The translations under genes and the position numbers were made by a program. Source: Cyclobacteriaceae bacterium (GTDB taxonomy: Bacteria; Bacteroidota; Bacteroidia; Cytophagales; Cyclobacteriaceae). Taken from it: 36,307 nt of DNA. The stretch covers positions 1 through 36,307 of the forward strand of contig JANQEC010000303.1 in assembly GCA_028278585.1 (NCBI GenBank). Direction: 5' to 3'. Below the pieces are notes generated by a model. The model was not told where the DNA came from. It saw nothing but the letters and a program-made list of their open reading frames with translations, and ran no database searches. Positions within the stretch are counted from its first letter, which is position 1, and every line of letters begins with the position of its first letter. Below are positions 25,110 to 33,804 of this stretch, piece after piece.

Positions 25110-25772
25110 CTATTGGTTGAAAAAGTTAATACTTAAGACCACCGTATCAACCAAGGCATGAGCAACAACCAGTGGCCAAATTCCATGCTTACTTTTCTTC
25201 AACAAATAGATGCCAAGGAAAAAACCAATAAGTCCTGTTATAATCACTCCAGAAAGGCCCTGGCTTTGGTGACCTAGGCCAAACCAAATCGCCTGGCTTC
25301 CCGACAGAAGAAAGACATTCGAGATCCCAATACTCTTAAAAAATTCCTTAAGCCGATGAAGTATGATCCCTCTGAATATAAATTCCTCTCCAAGTCCTGT
25401 TACGATCCATGTCATCAACACAATATCAATGATAAAACCAAGGACTGTTTGGGGCTGATTAGTAATGGCAGTTCCGGGATCAGGGCTTCCAAACAAGGCC
25501 CCTACCAGTAGAATACCAATCATTTGTACCAAAAAAATCAGAAGGGCTACAAGACCAACTTCATTGAAGAATTTTGAGCCAATCGAGAATTTAATCAGCC
25601 CCATTTCTTGATAGGTTAACTTCCTTATCCTGATAATAATTACCCCCATCAGGGAAGTGGATAGAACAACAAAAGAGCCTCGAAACTCAATGGGAAGGAA
25701 TGTTTTAAGAAACCATGTGCCGCTAAACACAATGGCCATAACAAGCAAATCAATTGTTGCTTTCCCATTCAT
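25110..25772 (-). CDS. CPBP-family intramembrane metalloprotease, 220 aa
   Basis: The protein has about six to seven membrane helices. The CPBP/Abi signature is complete: GLGEEFIFRGIILHRL (motif 1, EExxxR), WFGLGHQ (motif 2, FxxxH) and VVAHALVDTVVLS (motif 3, HxxxD/N). These residues coordinate the metal in Rce1-like proteases. Family members cleave prenylated or membrane proteins or help in peptide immunity; the substrate cannot be told here. It is upstream of the LytTR regulator gene on the same strand. The ATG at 25772 gives a natural N-terminus. Confidence 0.92.
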   Translation of the reverse strand: MNGKATIDLLVMAIVFSGTWFLKTFLPIEFRGSFVVLSTSLMGVIIIRIRKLTYQEMGLIKFSIGSKFFNEVGLVALLIFLVQMIGILLVGALFGSPDPGTAITNQPQTVLGFIIDIVLMTWIVTGLGEEFIFRGIILHRLKEFFKSIGISNVFLLSGSQAIWFGLGHQSQGLSGVIITGLIGFFLGIYLLKKSKHGIWPLVVAHALVDTVVLSINFFNQ

Positions 25773-25898
25773 TTTATTATAATCCTAAGAATACAATCAA
25801 TGGTAAACGTAAACTCAGAGTAAAGTTGAACGATTACATGATTGAGGTATTTTCAGGACGCATCAGGGATCTTTGGGATTGATGAAGCAAGATTTAAC

Positions 25899-26114
25899 CT
25901 AACCACAACAAGCACCTCCCATTTGAATTGGTGGGCACTTGACGGTTCCATAAGAACAGTAAACGCAACAATCACCTGCTTTTGGTTTCAGGACTTCATG
26001 ACACTTCTCACACTTATAAAAGAATTGACAGGCGTCCGTAGGCATGATTTCCCATTTTTTAAAACCACAAATTGGACAGGTCAAAATGGAGTTTAATTCT
26101 ACTTTTTCTCCCAT
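25899..26114 (-). CDS. GDCCVxC-type zinc-ribbon protein, 71 aa
   Basis: From the ATG at 26114 the protein reads MGEKVELNSILTCPICGFKK and contains CPICG, a second CxxC (YKCEKCHEVL), the signature GDCCVYCSYGTVKCPPIQ and a CC near the end. This is the family called GDCCVxC domain-containing (seleno)protein; in some relatives one Cys is selenocysteine (UGA), whereas here all are TGT/TGC. Two CxxC pairs can bind zinc, and the CC motif suggests metal or redox chemistry. The track start (26153) is TTG and adds 13 residues not expected in the family. No operon partner is clear. Biological function is unknown. Confidence 0.85.
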   Translation of the reverse strand: MGEKVELNSILTCPICGFKKWEIMPTDACQFFYKCEKCHEVLKPKAGDCCVYCSYGTVKCPPIQMGGACCG

Positions 26115-26260
26115 GGATTTAGGCCTATTCTCTTTTCTGTAGTACATCACCAACCGGATCAGTCACGACTCCAAATACATGTATTTGGCTAGTACTAAAA
26201 TACTAAAGCATTTGAACCATTTTAAAGCATGACCCGAAAGTATATTTATCGGATTGCAGA

Positions 26261-27799
26261 CTACCCTGCCCAACCTTCACGATCCAAACTCCTATATTGA
26301 ATGGCTTCTGCTAAATGCTCAATCGAGATGGATTCTGCTCCGGCAAGGTCAGCGATCGTCCTTGAAACTTTCAGGATCCTATCATAGGCTCTAGCAGAAA
26401 GCCCCAATTTTTCCATGGCCGTTTTTAGCAAAGTCTTCCCCGCAGGATTGATGGCGCAAATGTCCTTGACCATGTTAGAACTCATCATGGCGTTATTGAA
26501 GATTTCATCATTTTCTTCGAAGCGCTTGTCCTGTATCGACCGGGCATTGATCACCCTGGCTCTTATTTCCCTACTAAGTTCAGCTTTTCTGTCAGCCGTC
26601 ATTTGATCAAAGGATACTGGCGTAACCTCTACATGCAGATCAATACGATCCAACAAAGGACCACTTATTTTGTTGAGGTACCGCTGCACAACCCCTGGTG
26701 CACAAACGCATTCCTTTTCCGGATGATTGTAATAACCACATGGACACGGATTCATACTCGCAATCAACATGAAGTTCGATGGATAATCAATGGAGACTTT
26801 CGCTCTCGAAATAGTGACCTTCCGCTCTTCCAATGGTTGGCGCATGACTTCCAGGACGGAACGTTGAAATTCGGGAAGTTCATCAAGGAACAGAACTCCA
26901 TTGTTGGCCAGTGATATTTCGCCTGGCTGAGGAATTCCACCTCCACCAACAAGTGCAGCATCGGAAATGGTGTGGTGCGGTTGCCTGAAGGGTCGTTGAG
27001 CAATGAGTTTACCATTTGCTCCCAGCTTACCAGCTACTGAATGGATCTTGGTTGTTTCCAACGCCTCGTGAAGTGACAAAGGAGGTAAAATCGAAGGAAG
27101 GCGTTTTGCCAGCATTGTCTTTCCTGCTCCAGGAGGTCCTATCATAATTACGTTGTGCCCACCAGCAGCAGCAATTTCCATCGCTCGTTTGATGTTCTCC
27201 TGGCCTTGAACATCTGAAAAGTCGGAAGCATAGTTGTCCTGTTCATACGAGAAAACATCTCGTGTATCATAGTTTACAGGCTGTATCACCTCTGTGCCTT
27301 CCAAATGTTGAATGGCCTGCCCCATGTTCTCAACACCAATGACATCCAGCTCATCCACAATTGCAGCTTCTGAAGCATTTTCTTTCGGAAGAATGAACCC
27401 CTTAAACCCATTCCTTCTCGCTTCAATCGCAATTGGCAGAGCCCCTTTTATTGGCCGAAGACCCCCGTCCAGCGCCAACTCCCCCATGATCATATATTTA
27501 TCCAGTGCTTCAGCAGCTAGTTGTTCAGAGGCTTTTAAAATTCCCAATGCAATTGGTAAATCATAAGCCGACCCTTCCTTCTTAACATCGGCTGGAGCAA
27601 GATTTACTACCACCTTTTGTCGTGGCATTTTATATCCATGATTTTTAATGGCAGATTCAACCCGTTGTTCACTTTCTTTTACTGCCGAATCCGGCAGCCC
27701 TACCATAAAGAATTTGGTTCCCTGACCAATGTTTACCTCAATTGTAATCGTTGAGGCCTCAACGCCATAAACGGCGCTCCCATACGTTTTCGCAAGCAT
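26261..27799 (-). CDS. yifB: YifB/ComM-family Mg-chelatase-like AAA+ ATPase, 512 aa
   Basis: The N-terminal ChlI-like domain (about 20-140) contains PRQKVVVNLAPADVKKEGSA and other family signatures. The central AAA+ core has Walker A (IGPPGAGKTMLAKRLPSI), the HTISDAALVGGG stretch, Walker B (GVLFLDELPEF), and the C-terminal LGLSARAYDRILKVSRTIAD segment. Length matches the family. Homologues (ComM) are hexameric helicases that assist branch migration of incoming DNA during transformation. The gene starts directly after the gmhA-like stop codon without any gap, so the two are probably co-transcribed. Confidence 0.95.
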   Translation of the reverse strand: MLAKTYGSAVYGVEASTITIEVNIGQGTKFFMVGLPDSAVKESEQRVESAIKNHGYKMPRQKVVVNLAPADVKKEGSAYDLPIALGILKASEQLAAEALDKYMIMGELALDGGLRPIKGALPIAIEARRNGFKGFILPKENASEAAIVDELDVIGVENMGQAIQHLEGTEVIQPVNYDTRDVFSYEQDNYASDFSDVQGQENIKRAMEIAAAGGHNVIMIGPPGAGKTMLAKRLPSILPPLSLHEALETTKIHSVAGKLGANGKLIAQRPFRQPHHTISDAALVGGGGIPQPGEISLANNGVLFLDELPEFQRSVLEVMRQPLEERKVTISRAKVSIDYPSNFMLIASMNPCPCGYYNHPEKECVCAPGVVQRYLNKISGPLLDRIDLHVEVTPVSFDQMTADRKAELSREIRARVINARSIQDKRFEENDEIFNNAMMSSNMVKDICAINPAGKTLLKTAMEKLGLSARAYDRILKVSRTIADLAGAESISIEHLAEAIQYRSLDREGWAG

Positions 27800-28375
27800 T
27801 TATTTTATCGTCAATTCTTCTATTAACAGTATTAATATGTGGATGACTTTAATGTGGATCTCTTGTATGCGATCCGCGTATCCGTGGTGGGGGACACGAA
27901 TTTCTATATCTGAAATACCAGCCAGTTGACCACCGTCTTTCCCGGTCAGGCTGACAGTTTTCATTCCAAGTTTTTTTGCTTCACCAAATGCTTTTATGAC
28001 ATTCTCTGAATTCCCGCCTGTACTAACGCCGAGAAGCACATCGCCAGGCTTTCCCAAACCTTCAATGTATCGGGAAAAAACCTGATCATACCCAAAATCA
28101 TTGGAAACACAAGATAAATGAGCTGGATCAGTGATTGCAATTGCGGGAAGTGGTTTCCTGTTCTCCCTGAAGCGATCAGTTAATTCTTCTGCAAAATGCA
28201 TGGCATCACAGTGTGACCCACCATTGCCACAGGAAAATATCTTGCCTCCATCATTGATCGATTTTGCCATGATGGCAGCAGCCGCATTAATTCTTTCGTG
28301 ATTATCTGTGTCTTGAAGAAAGGATGACAAAACTTCCTGAGCTTCATTAAGTTCTTTGATGATCAATTCTGTCAT
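27800..28375 (-). CDS. gmhA: Phosphoheptose isomerase-like SIS-domain protein, 191 aa
   Basis: The SIS fold is evident: [20 protein letters not shown] holds the phosphate-binding loop, [18 protein letters not shown] and [15 protein letters not shown] follow, and [19 protein letters not shown] forms the C-terminal helix with the His used by GmhA. GmhA converts sedoheptulose 7-phosphate to glycero-manno-heptose 7-phosphate for LPS heptose. The length equals the family norm. Other SIS isomerases remain possible, but the [12 protein letters not shown]-like motif favours GmhA. It lies 12 bases after the two-helix membrane gene and abuts yifB. Confidence 0.9.
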   Translation of the reverse strand: MTELIIKELNEAQEVLSSFLQDTDNHERINAAAAIMAKSINDGGKIFSCGNGGSHCDAMHFAEELTDRFRENRKPLPAIAITDPAHLSCVSNDFGYDQVFSRYIEGLGKPGDVLLGVSTGGNSENVIKAFGEAKKLGMKTVSLTGKDGGQLAGISDIEIRVPHHGYADRIQEIHIKVIHILILLIEELTIK

Positions 28376-28387
28376 ACGCAGAAAGGA

Positions 28388-28753
28388 TTAATCATCGTCT
28401 TCTTCATTCTCATCTTCCACTTCAATTTCTATTTCTTTATCGTCTCCCTCATCATTCTCTTCTTGAGATTGATCGTACAGTTTTGCTTTGAGTTTAACAA
28501 TCTCATGCTCCATGTCTTCAATCCCCTCCTTGATCCGGTAGACATTAAATCGCTCCAGAATAAATTCTGTTATCATGATAATCGATAAGGCCAAAAAGGC
28601 AATCATCACATAGCGAGGAAATTCGATGTATTGAGATAACTTAATTTTGGACAAATACTCGTTTGTATTCACCAATACGTCAATTGAGAAGTAGAGAATG
28701 AATAGCGCTATGATGACATAGCTAATATGGAAAATCAGTTTAAATCTTTTCAT
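28388..28753 (-). CDS. Two-helix membrane protein with coiled coil and acidic tail, 121 aa
   Basis: From the ATG at 28753 (MKRFKLIFHISYVIIALF) there are two membrane helices (about 7-25 and 47-66, YVMIAFLALSIIMITEFIL), a short coiled-coil (IEDMEHEIVKLKAKLYDQ) and a highly acidic end (EIEIEVEDENEEDDD). An upstream ATG at 28789 would add 12 residues that do not look like part of the protein. No family is recognised. It heads a minus-strand run with the gmhA-like gene and yifB. Confidence 0.7.
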   Translation of the reverse strand: MKRFKLIFHISYVIIALFILYFSIDVLVNTNEYLSKIKLSQYIEFPRYVMIAFLALSIIMITEFILERFNVYRIKEGIEDMEHEIVKLKAKLYDQSQEENDEGDDKEIEIEVEDENEEDDD

Positions 28754-28869
28754 TTTGGTTTTGCCGGTCGGGAAAGTTAGGAAAATCATTCGGAAAGTTC
28801 CGTTCCAGCATCACTTTGATTTCTTTTCTGCAAAATTTTTAGACGGAAGTACGCATTTCCGGCATTTAA

Positions 28870-30513
28870 CTAGAAAAGATATCGCCGAGCAGGAACATTC
28901 CACCGAAATGAAAGTCCAAAAATGGCAGCAGAAGTATCCATCAGCCCTTGACTATCTTTTTCGTTTCTGATTGTGGCTTCCAGGTCAATGAAGAGATTAT
29001 GTTTCCACATATAGGATGCTCGCACAAAAGCCATGGTCAGATCTGTTTCATTTCCTTGCAGTTGATCATTCCCCAACTCGAGTGATCCTCCATTTCCGTC
29101 AGGAATACGAATGGTATAGTCTTTCAAAATATCCCGCCCGAAATTCACATTACCAAGATCATTCCCATATTTGGCCAATAGCAGGATACTTTCAAAATTC
29201 CATCTGTCTGATAATTGGAAGGTAGCCCGGCCCAAATATTCCGTGAAATTTGCTCCTAAGGGGTGTGCCAATGCCAGGTTATAGTGACCATAGTTTGTAA
29301 ACCCATCTTCATGCGCATAGGTATACGGTCGTGCCTTATTCACTTCGGCCTGGATCATCAAATTATCGATTTCAAAAACATCGATGTATTTAATCCCTAG
29401 CTGAATTCCCTGCTTATTTCTCCAGGAACCTGTGCCCGAAAAAGCTTCGTCAATCAAAAGTTCATCAATCACTAGCTGACCATACAAAGACAATCGATTT
29501 TTGATGTTCCATTTGAAATCTAAGCCCACAATAGCATTGTCTTCACTTCCGTTTTGTTGTTCTATTGCCCGGTAAAAAATGATCGGATTCATGTATTCCA
29601 ACTTCAACCCTTCAGTGGAATCTCCATACATAACAGATTCAAACAGACCAATGGTCAGGTTTGGCCTGAGTTTGACATTTAAATGATGGAAGGCCATGTA
29701 TTTTTTGGAAAATCCACCAGTTCCTAAAATTCCAAATGTCCCTCCTTGAACATCGGCGATCAGCTCGGCAAAAATGTTCGTGTATTCAAAGATGTTGGTT
29801 TTGGTATTTATTCGTAGGTACGGATAATTATTGGAGTAGTCAGATAATATCATTGATCTCACTCCATTCCCAACAAAATGTTTCCCATAGCCCAGTTGAG
29901 CGGAAATGCTTTTGGAAAATCCAAAATCGATGTATCCCTGTGCCCGAAAGAAGTCCACTCCTGTGTCGTTGAATTGCTTCCAGAACCCTTCGTAGGGAAC
30001 CACGATCGTACTGTCTCGAACAGCATTTACATACTGCGGATATCGTGCCTGGTTTTCAGATAAATAGGTGTAAAAAGCAACTTTTTCATCAATGGTTCCT
30101 CTTATTTCGATACCTCTGGAGTTCACAAACAAATTGTCAGCGCCTGCTTCATTGGATGTTCCAAAAGAAAATTGAAGTGCAGGGTTCACATGCAAGTCCA
30201 GGTTTTTGTCATTATAAAAGTAAAGGTCCTCAGGAAATACATAAAGTTTTTTCAAAAAAGGTCGTGAAGATCTCACCGAATCTTTTGAGAATTCCTTCAT
30301 CTCCTTTTTGTAATACCCATTGATATCTCGACCTAGAAAATCGTAAGCTCCTTTTCTTGAAAAGGGCTTTACAGTCGTAAAGAAGTTGTCTTCTCTCGCT
30401 ATATCTTCCCGTTCCATAAAAGAATAGATCGAATGACCTATTGGGAAATCCGCGGATTGAGCAATGGTACTCCCTCCAGCCAAAAGGAAAATAAGAATGA
30501 AAGGTATTCTCAT
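28870..30513 (-). CDS. Wzi/RemB-like outer-membrane beta-barrel protein, 547 aa
   Basis: An N-terminal signal peptide (MRIPFILIFLLAGGSTIAQ) is followed by a periplasmic helical region (about 25-95) and a long beta-barrel-type sequence with alternating hydrophobic residues, ending in an aromatic C-terminus (PARRYLF). The segment YGKHFVGNGVRSMILSDYSN and later LKLEYMNPIIFYRAIEQQNG are hallmarks of the Bacteroidota capsule-assembly Wzi/RemB family. RemB of Flavobacterium johnsoniae is a mobile surface protein in gliding motility, and Wzi binds capsule at the surface. I cannot choose between these roles. It is divergent from rpmE2. Confidence 0.85.
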   Translation of the reverse strand: MRIPFILIFLLAGGSTIAQSADFPIGHSIYSFMEREDIAREDNFFTTVKPFSRKGAYDFLGRDINGYYKKEMKEFSKDSVRSSRPFLKKLYVFPEDLYFYNDKNLDLHVNPALQFSFGTSNEAGADNLFVNSRGIEIRGTIDEKVAFYTYLSENQARYPQYVNAVRDSTIVVPYEGFWKQFNDTGVDFFRAQGYIDFGFSKSISAQLGYGKHFVGNGVRSMILSDYSNNYPYLRINTKTNIFEYTNIFAELIADVQGGTFGILGTGGFSKKYMAFHHLNVKLRPNLTIGLFESVMYGDSTEGLKLEYMNPIIFYRAIEQQNGSEDNAIVGLDFKWNIKNRLSLYGQLVIDELLIDEAFSGTGSWRNKQGIQLGIKYIDVFEIDNLMIQAEVNKARPYTYAHEDGFTNYGHYNLALAHPLGANFTEYLGRATFQLSDRWNFESILLLAKYGNDLGNVNFGRDILKDYTIRIPDGNGGSLELGNDQLQGNETDLTMAFVRASYMWKHNLFIDLEATIRNEKDSQGLMDTSAAIFGLSFRWNVPARRYLF

Positions 30514-30549
30514 GAACCAAACATATCAGATTTTGATTGAATCTTATGG

Positions 30550-30580
30550 TTTGATCATGACAAAATAATAGCTATCTTTG
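30550..30580 (+). promoter_or_regulatory. Bacteroidota-type promoter of rpmE2
   Basis: TTTG (30550-30553) and TATCTTTG (30573-30580) match the -33 (TTTG) and -7 (TAnnTTTG) elements with a 19-base spacer. Transcription would start near 30587 and give a leader of about 23 bases before the rpmE2 ATG. Confidence 0.8.
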
Positions 30581-30609
30581 CCATCCTTTTTGAAAAACAG
30601 GACTAGAAA

Positions 30610-30852
30610 ATGAAAAAAGACATACATCCGGAGTACAAAGAAGTCGTTTTTCTTGACACCTCAAGTGATTTCAAATTCTTAACGAAATCAACAATGACTT
30701 CTAAGGAGACCATCAAATGGGAAGATGGTAACGAATATCCGCTTGTTAAAGTGGAGGTAAGCTCTGCGTCACACCCATTCTACACTGGCAAGAAGCTTTT
30801 TGTAGACACTGCTGGACGAGTAGAGAAATTCAACAAGAAATACAAAAAATAA
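30610..30852 (+). CDS. rpmE2: 50S ribosomal protein L31, type B, 80 aa
   Basis: The whole sequence fits type-B L31: [20 protein letters not shown], then [20 protein letters not shown] and [13 protein letters not shown]. It has no CxxC zinc motif, which distinguishes type B from type A. It is a component of the large ribosomal subunit near the central protuberance. It forms a single transcription unit with a clear promoter upstream and a strong terminator 21 bases after its stop. Confidence 0.97.
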   Translation: MKKDIHPEYKEVVFLDTSSDFKFLTKSTMTSKETIKWEDGNEYPLVKVEVSSASHPFYTGKKLFVDTAGRVEKFNKKYKK

Positions 30853-30872
30853 GATCTTCCATGATCTTATGG

Positions 30873-30906
30873 AAAGTCTTTGGGTGGGCACTCAAAGACT
30901 TTTTTT
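30873..30906 (+). terminator. Rho-independent terminator after rpmE2
   Basis: AAAGTCTTTG (30873-30882) and CAAAGACTTT (30893-30902) form a perfect 10-bp stem around a 10-base loop, followed by a run of T. It lies 21 bases after the L31 stop and overlaps the start that the ORF track assigns to the next gene. Confidence 0.9.
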
Positions 30907-30925
30907 ATGTCAAATTCAATGTCAA

Positions 30926-31471
30926 TTGAAAGATTACCTATTCACATCGGAAAGAATCGGCTTCAGAACCTGGGAAGATTCTGACCAAATTCCATTTGGT
31001 GAAATGAATCGTGATCCTGAGGTAATGGAATTCATGCCTTCATTGCTGACCCAGAAAGAATCGGATAAAATGGTTGAGAGGATTCAAACTCATTTCGAAA
31101 CATTCGGTTTTGGCCTCTTTGCGGTAGAGCTTTTAGCAGCGGAAGAATTCATTGGTTTTGTAGGATTTCAACAGACAAGGTTTGAAGCTGCCTTTGCCCC
31201 CTGCTTTGAAATTGGTTGGAGGTTAACCCCAAAAGTTTGGGGAAAAGGTATTGCGACAGAAGCTGGTTTGCGATGTGTAACATATGGATTCGGGGAATTG
31301 GAATTAGAGAAAATCTGTTCATTCACGGCGCTTGCAAACAAAAGAGCGCAGCGTGTCATTGAGAAGGTTGGGCTAATGAAAATTGGAGAATTCGATCACC
31401 CAAAACTGGAAGAAGGAAATTGGCTAAGAAAACATGTGCTCTACAACATTGAGCGCCCAACTTTTAATTAA
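30926..31471 (+). CDS. GNAT-family (RimJ/RimL-like) N-acetyltransferase, 181 aa
   Basis: The family pattern is clear: LFTSERIGFRTWEDSDQIPF at the start, MNRDPEVMEFMP, EIGWRLTPKVWGKGIATEAG as the acetyl-CoA loop (Q/R-x-x-G-x-G/A variant GKGIA), and NKRAQRVIEKVGLMKIGEF near the end. Such enzymes transfer acetyl from acetyl-CoA to an amine of a protein, amino acid or drug. The track start at 30869 is inside the rpmE2 terminator, so residues 1-19 of that ORF are unlikely; I use the in-frame TTG at 30926 (then KDYLFTSERIG). The substrate is unknown. The gene is followed by the GlmU-like gene after 9 bases. Confidence 0.88.
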   Translation: MKDYLFTSERIGFRTWEDSDQIPFGEMNRDPEVMEFMPSLLTQKESDKMVERIQTHFETFGFGLFAVELLAAEEFIGFVGFQQTRFEAAFAPCFEIGWRLTPKVWGKGIATEAGLRCVTYGFGELELEKICSFTALANKRAQRVIEKVGLMKIGEFDHPKLEEGNWLRKHVLYNIERPTFN

Positions 31472-31480
31472 GTTTGATCC

Positions 31481-32662
31481 ATGCAACTCACTTTCATAGA
31501 TCAGAAGGAATCCTGGTACCGAATGTTGCCGCTAACCTACACCCGGCCCGTCTCAGAATTGAGAGTGGGTATTCTGAAGATCCGTGAAAAATGGGAGAAA
31601 TTGCTGGGCGTTAAAGAGTCTTTCTTTCTTTCAAAAGATTACCTGGAAATACAATTTCAAAAACCCACAAATAAGATGTTGTATGTAAGAGGTGGTTTGC
31701 TCCCGACCTCCGAGTTAGTTGAAGCGATTAAAAACCTACACGATAACCAGGTTTTGATCCAGGGCGAAACCATCCTGGCCGGCTATTTTGCTCCAGAAGA
31801 ACCTTTCGAAATTGGTTCTCATGAATCCGTTCAAATGGCCAATGCTACATCCATTGATTTCCCGTGGGATATCTTTCGGTTGAATAGCCAGGAAATACAA
31901 AAAGATTTTGAACTGCTTACGCAGGGGAGAGAGTCGCAACCGCTTCCTGATCTACATACGAAAGTCTACGGAGATCAACTCTTCATAGAAGAAGGTGCGG
32001 TCATTAAATCTGCTGTACTCAACTCAGAAAATGGTCCTATTTATATTGGGAAAAATGCTGAAGTTCAAGAAGGATCTCTTATTCGCGGCTCGTTCGCTTT
32101 GTGTGATCATTCCACCGTGAGTATGGGAGCCAAGATGAGAGGAGATTCCACGATTGGGCCGCATTCCAAAGTTGGAGGTGAGGTTTCAAATTCGGTCATC
32201 CAAGGATATTCCAACAAAGCACATGATGGATTCCTCGGAAACTCTGTATTGGGTGAATGGTGTAATCTTGGGGCGGACACGAACAACTCTAATATGAAAA
32301 ACAACTATGCCAATGTGAAAATGTGGGATTTCGACAGTAGCCGATTCAAAGACACTGGGTTGCAATTCTGTGGGCTGATCATGGGAGATCACTCAAAATG
32401 TGGCATCAATACGATGTTTAATACCGGGACTACCATTGGTGTATCCGCAAATATTTTCGGTGATGGTTTTCCTAGAAATTTCATTCCATCATTCGCCTGG
32501 GGCGGAGCTTCGGGGTTTTCTACTTATCCGACAAAAAAGGTTTTGGAGACAGCTCGACTCGTTTTGTCAAGAAGAGGCAAAGAGTTGACAAAAAATGATG
32601 AAGAAATCCTGACTTCAATCTTTGAGTTTACATCTGAATTTAGGGTCTGGGAGAAAAAATAA
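31481..32662 (+). CDS. GlmU-like protein, putative sugar nucleotidyltransferase, 393 aa
   Basis: The N-terminal half resembles the nucleotidyltransferase-like domain found in Bacteroidota proteins labelled GlmU family (SWYRMLPLTYTRPVSELRVG). It lacks a textbook GxGxR pyrophosphorylase loop. Residues about 175-360 form a left-handed beta-helix of hexapeptide repeats (GPIYIGKNAEVQEGSLIRG, SKVGGEVSNSVIQGYSN, CGINTMFNTGTTIGVSANIF). This suggests acyl- or nucleotidyl-transfer on a sugar phosphate. The absence of a normal active-site loop makes the exact reaction uncertain. It is followed by holB after 3 bases. Confidence 0.78.
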   Translation: MQLTFIDQKESWYRMLPLTYTRPVSELRVGILKIREKWEKLLGVKESFFLSKDYLEIQFQKPTNKMLYVRGGLLPTSELVEAIKNLHDNQVLIQGETILAGYFAPEEPFEIGSHESVQMANATSIDFPWDIFRLNSQEIQKDFELLTQGRESQPLPDLHTKVYGDQLFIEEGAVIKSAVLNSENGPIYIGKNAEVQEGSLIRGSFALCDHSTVSMGAKMRGDSTIGPHSKVGGEVSNSVIQGYSNKAHDGFLGNSVLGEWCNLGADTNNSNMKNNYANVKMWDFDSSRFKDTGLQFCGLIMGDHSKCGINTMFNTGTTIGVSANIFGDGFPRNFIPSFAWGGASGFSTYPTKKVLETARLVLSRRGKELTKNDEEILTSIFEFTSEFRVWEKK

Positions 32663-32665
32663 CGT

Positions 32666-33784
32666 ATGCAGTTCGCAGATATACCGGGACTTACTGATCT
32701 AAAAGAGCAACTTATTGGAGCTTTCAAAAAAGGGAAAGTAGCCCATGCGCAATTGTTTTCGGGAATCTCAGGAACAGCTACATTTCCAATGGCTTTAGCA
32801 TACGCCAGCTACCTGATGTGTCAAAACAGAAATGACCAGGACTCATGCGGAAGTTGCACCAACTGCACTAGAATTCAAAAATCCATACATCCAGATGTTC
32901 ATTGGTATTTCCCGAAAATATCAGCTTCTGATAGTGGAAAATATGAAAAAGTACTAGCAGAAGCTCTCCCGCTTTGGAGGACTTTTATTGCGGAATCCCC
33001 TTACGGTTCGTTTGATGATTGGGCTTTGAGCTATGGTCAGGAAAATAAAAATTTACAAATAAGTAGAGAGGACAGCCGTCAGATACTTAAGAATGTAAGT
33101 ATGCGATCAGTTGAGGGAGGCTATAAAATCATTTTCATTTGGGGAGTAGAGTTTATGCACCCCTCTGGGGCCAACGCACTACTGAAAGTGCTCGAAGAAC
33201 CCCCGGAGAAAACCATCTACCTGATGGTAACTTTTGGGTACGATTCTCTCTTACAAACCATTACCTCAAGAAGTCAATTAATCAATGTTCCGCCAAATCA
33301 AATGGAGGAAATTCGGGATCATTTGATTGAGAAAAACATCAACGAACAACAGGCAATGCAGCTTGCCAAAATATCTCAGGGCAGAATTGGAGTTGGACTC
33401 AGGCTACTTCAAAGTGAGGACGAAATGGCCTATCACCAGTTTAGAGATTGGATGTTGGCTTGCTGGAACCGAGACCTGACCTCATTGGTACGTGGCAGTG
33501 AAGATTTTTCTAAAAGTGGGAAAGCAAACCAGCGCGGATTTCTAACCTATTCCATGTCATTAATTCGGAATTCACTCCTGAAATTTGCAGGAAGTCAACC
33601 GACAATTATCAATGAAGAAGAAGACACCTTTATTGGCAAATACACAGAAAAATTAGGCTTTGAAAAACTTCAGTTCATGTACAAACTCATAAACCAGGCG
33701 CTTTTGCACCTTGAAAGAAACTCAAACCCCAGGATCACGCATCTAAATTTGTCACTTGCAATAGTCAAAAGAATCAACAGCTAA
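32666..33784 (+). CDS. holB: DNA polymerase III delta-prime subunit, 372 aa
   Basis: The clamp-loader AAA+ layout is visible: GLTDLKEQLIGAFKKGKVAH then AQLFSGISG at the position of a degenerate Walker A, a zinc-binding module CGSCTNCTRIQKSIHPDVHW, and FIWGVEFMHPSGANALLKVL then EEPPEKTIYLMVT, which is the characteristic delta-prime/gamma segment. The C-terminal helical domain follows. The altered P-loop agrees with delta-prime being unable to hydrolyse ATP. It works with gamma/tau and delta to load the sliding clamp. It is in a tight run with the GlmU-like gene and hemC. Confidence 0.93.
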   Translation: MQFADIPGLTDLKEQLIGAFKKGKVAHAQLFSGISGTATFPMALAYASYLMCQNRNDQDSCGSCTNCTRIQKSIHPDVHWYFPKISASDSGKYEKVLAEALPLWRTFIAESPYGSFDDWALSYGQENKNLQISREDSRQILKNVSMRSVEGGYKIIFIWGVEFMHPSGANALLKVLEEPPEKTIYLMVTFGYDSLLQTITSRSQLINVPPNQMEEIRDHLIEKNINEQQAMQLAKISQGRIGVGLRLLQSEDEMAYHQFRDWMLACWNRDLTSLVRGSEDFSKSGKANQRGFLTYSMSLIRNSLLKFAGSQPTIINEEEDTFIGKYTEKLGFEKLQFMYKLINQALLHLERNSNPRITHLNLSLAIVKRINS

Positions 33785-33804
33785 AAAGGAGACCATCTGC
33801 TTTG
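33785..33804 (+). promoter_or_regulatory. Ribosome-binding site and TTG start of hemC
   Basis: AAAGGAG lies just before the TTG at 33802, at slightly long spacing. No ATG occurs in frame near the N-terminus, and the conserved RIKIGTRNSKLALWQ begins a few residues later, so TTG is the most likely start. It follows the holB stop by 17 bases. Confidence 0.5.

Noticed and set aside
28755-28970. 71-aa plus-strand ORF between two minus-strand genes
   Set aside because: It overlaps the 3' end of the Wzi/RemB-like gene, has no recognisable domain, and its upstream region is the start of another minus-strand gene.
30518-30525. TATGTTTG on the minus strand as the promoter of the RemB/Wzi-like gene
   Set aside because: It matches TAnnTTTG but lies only 5 bases from the ATG and has no -33 TTTG, so it would need leaderless transcription.
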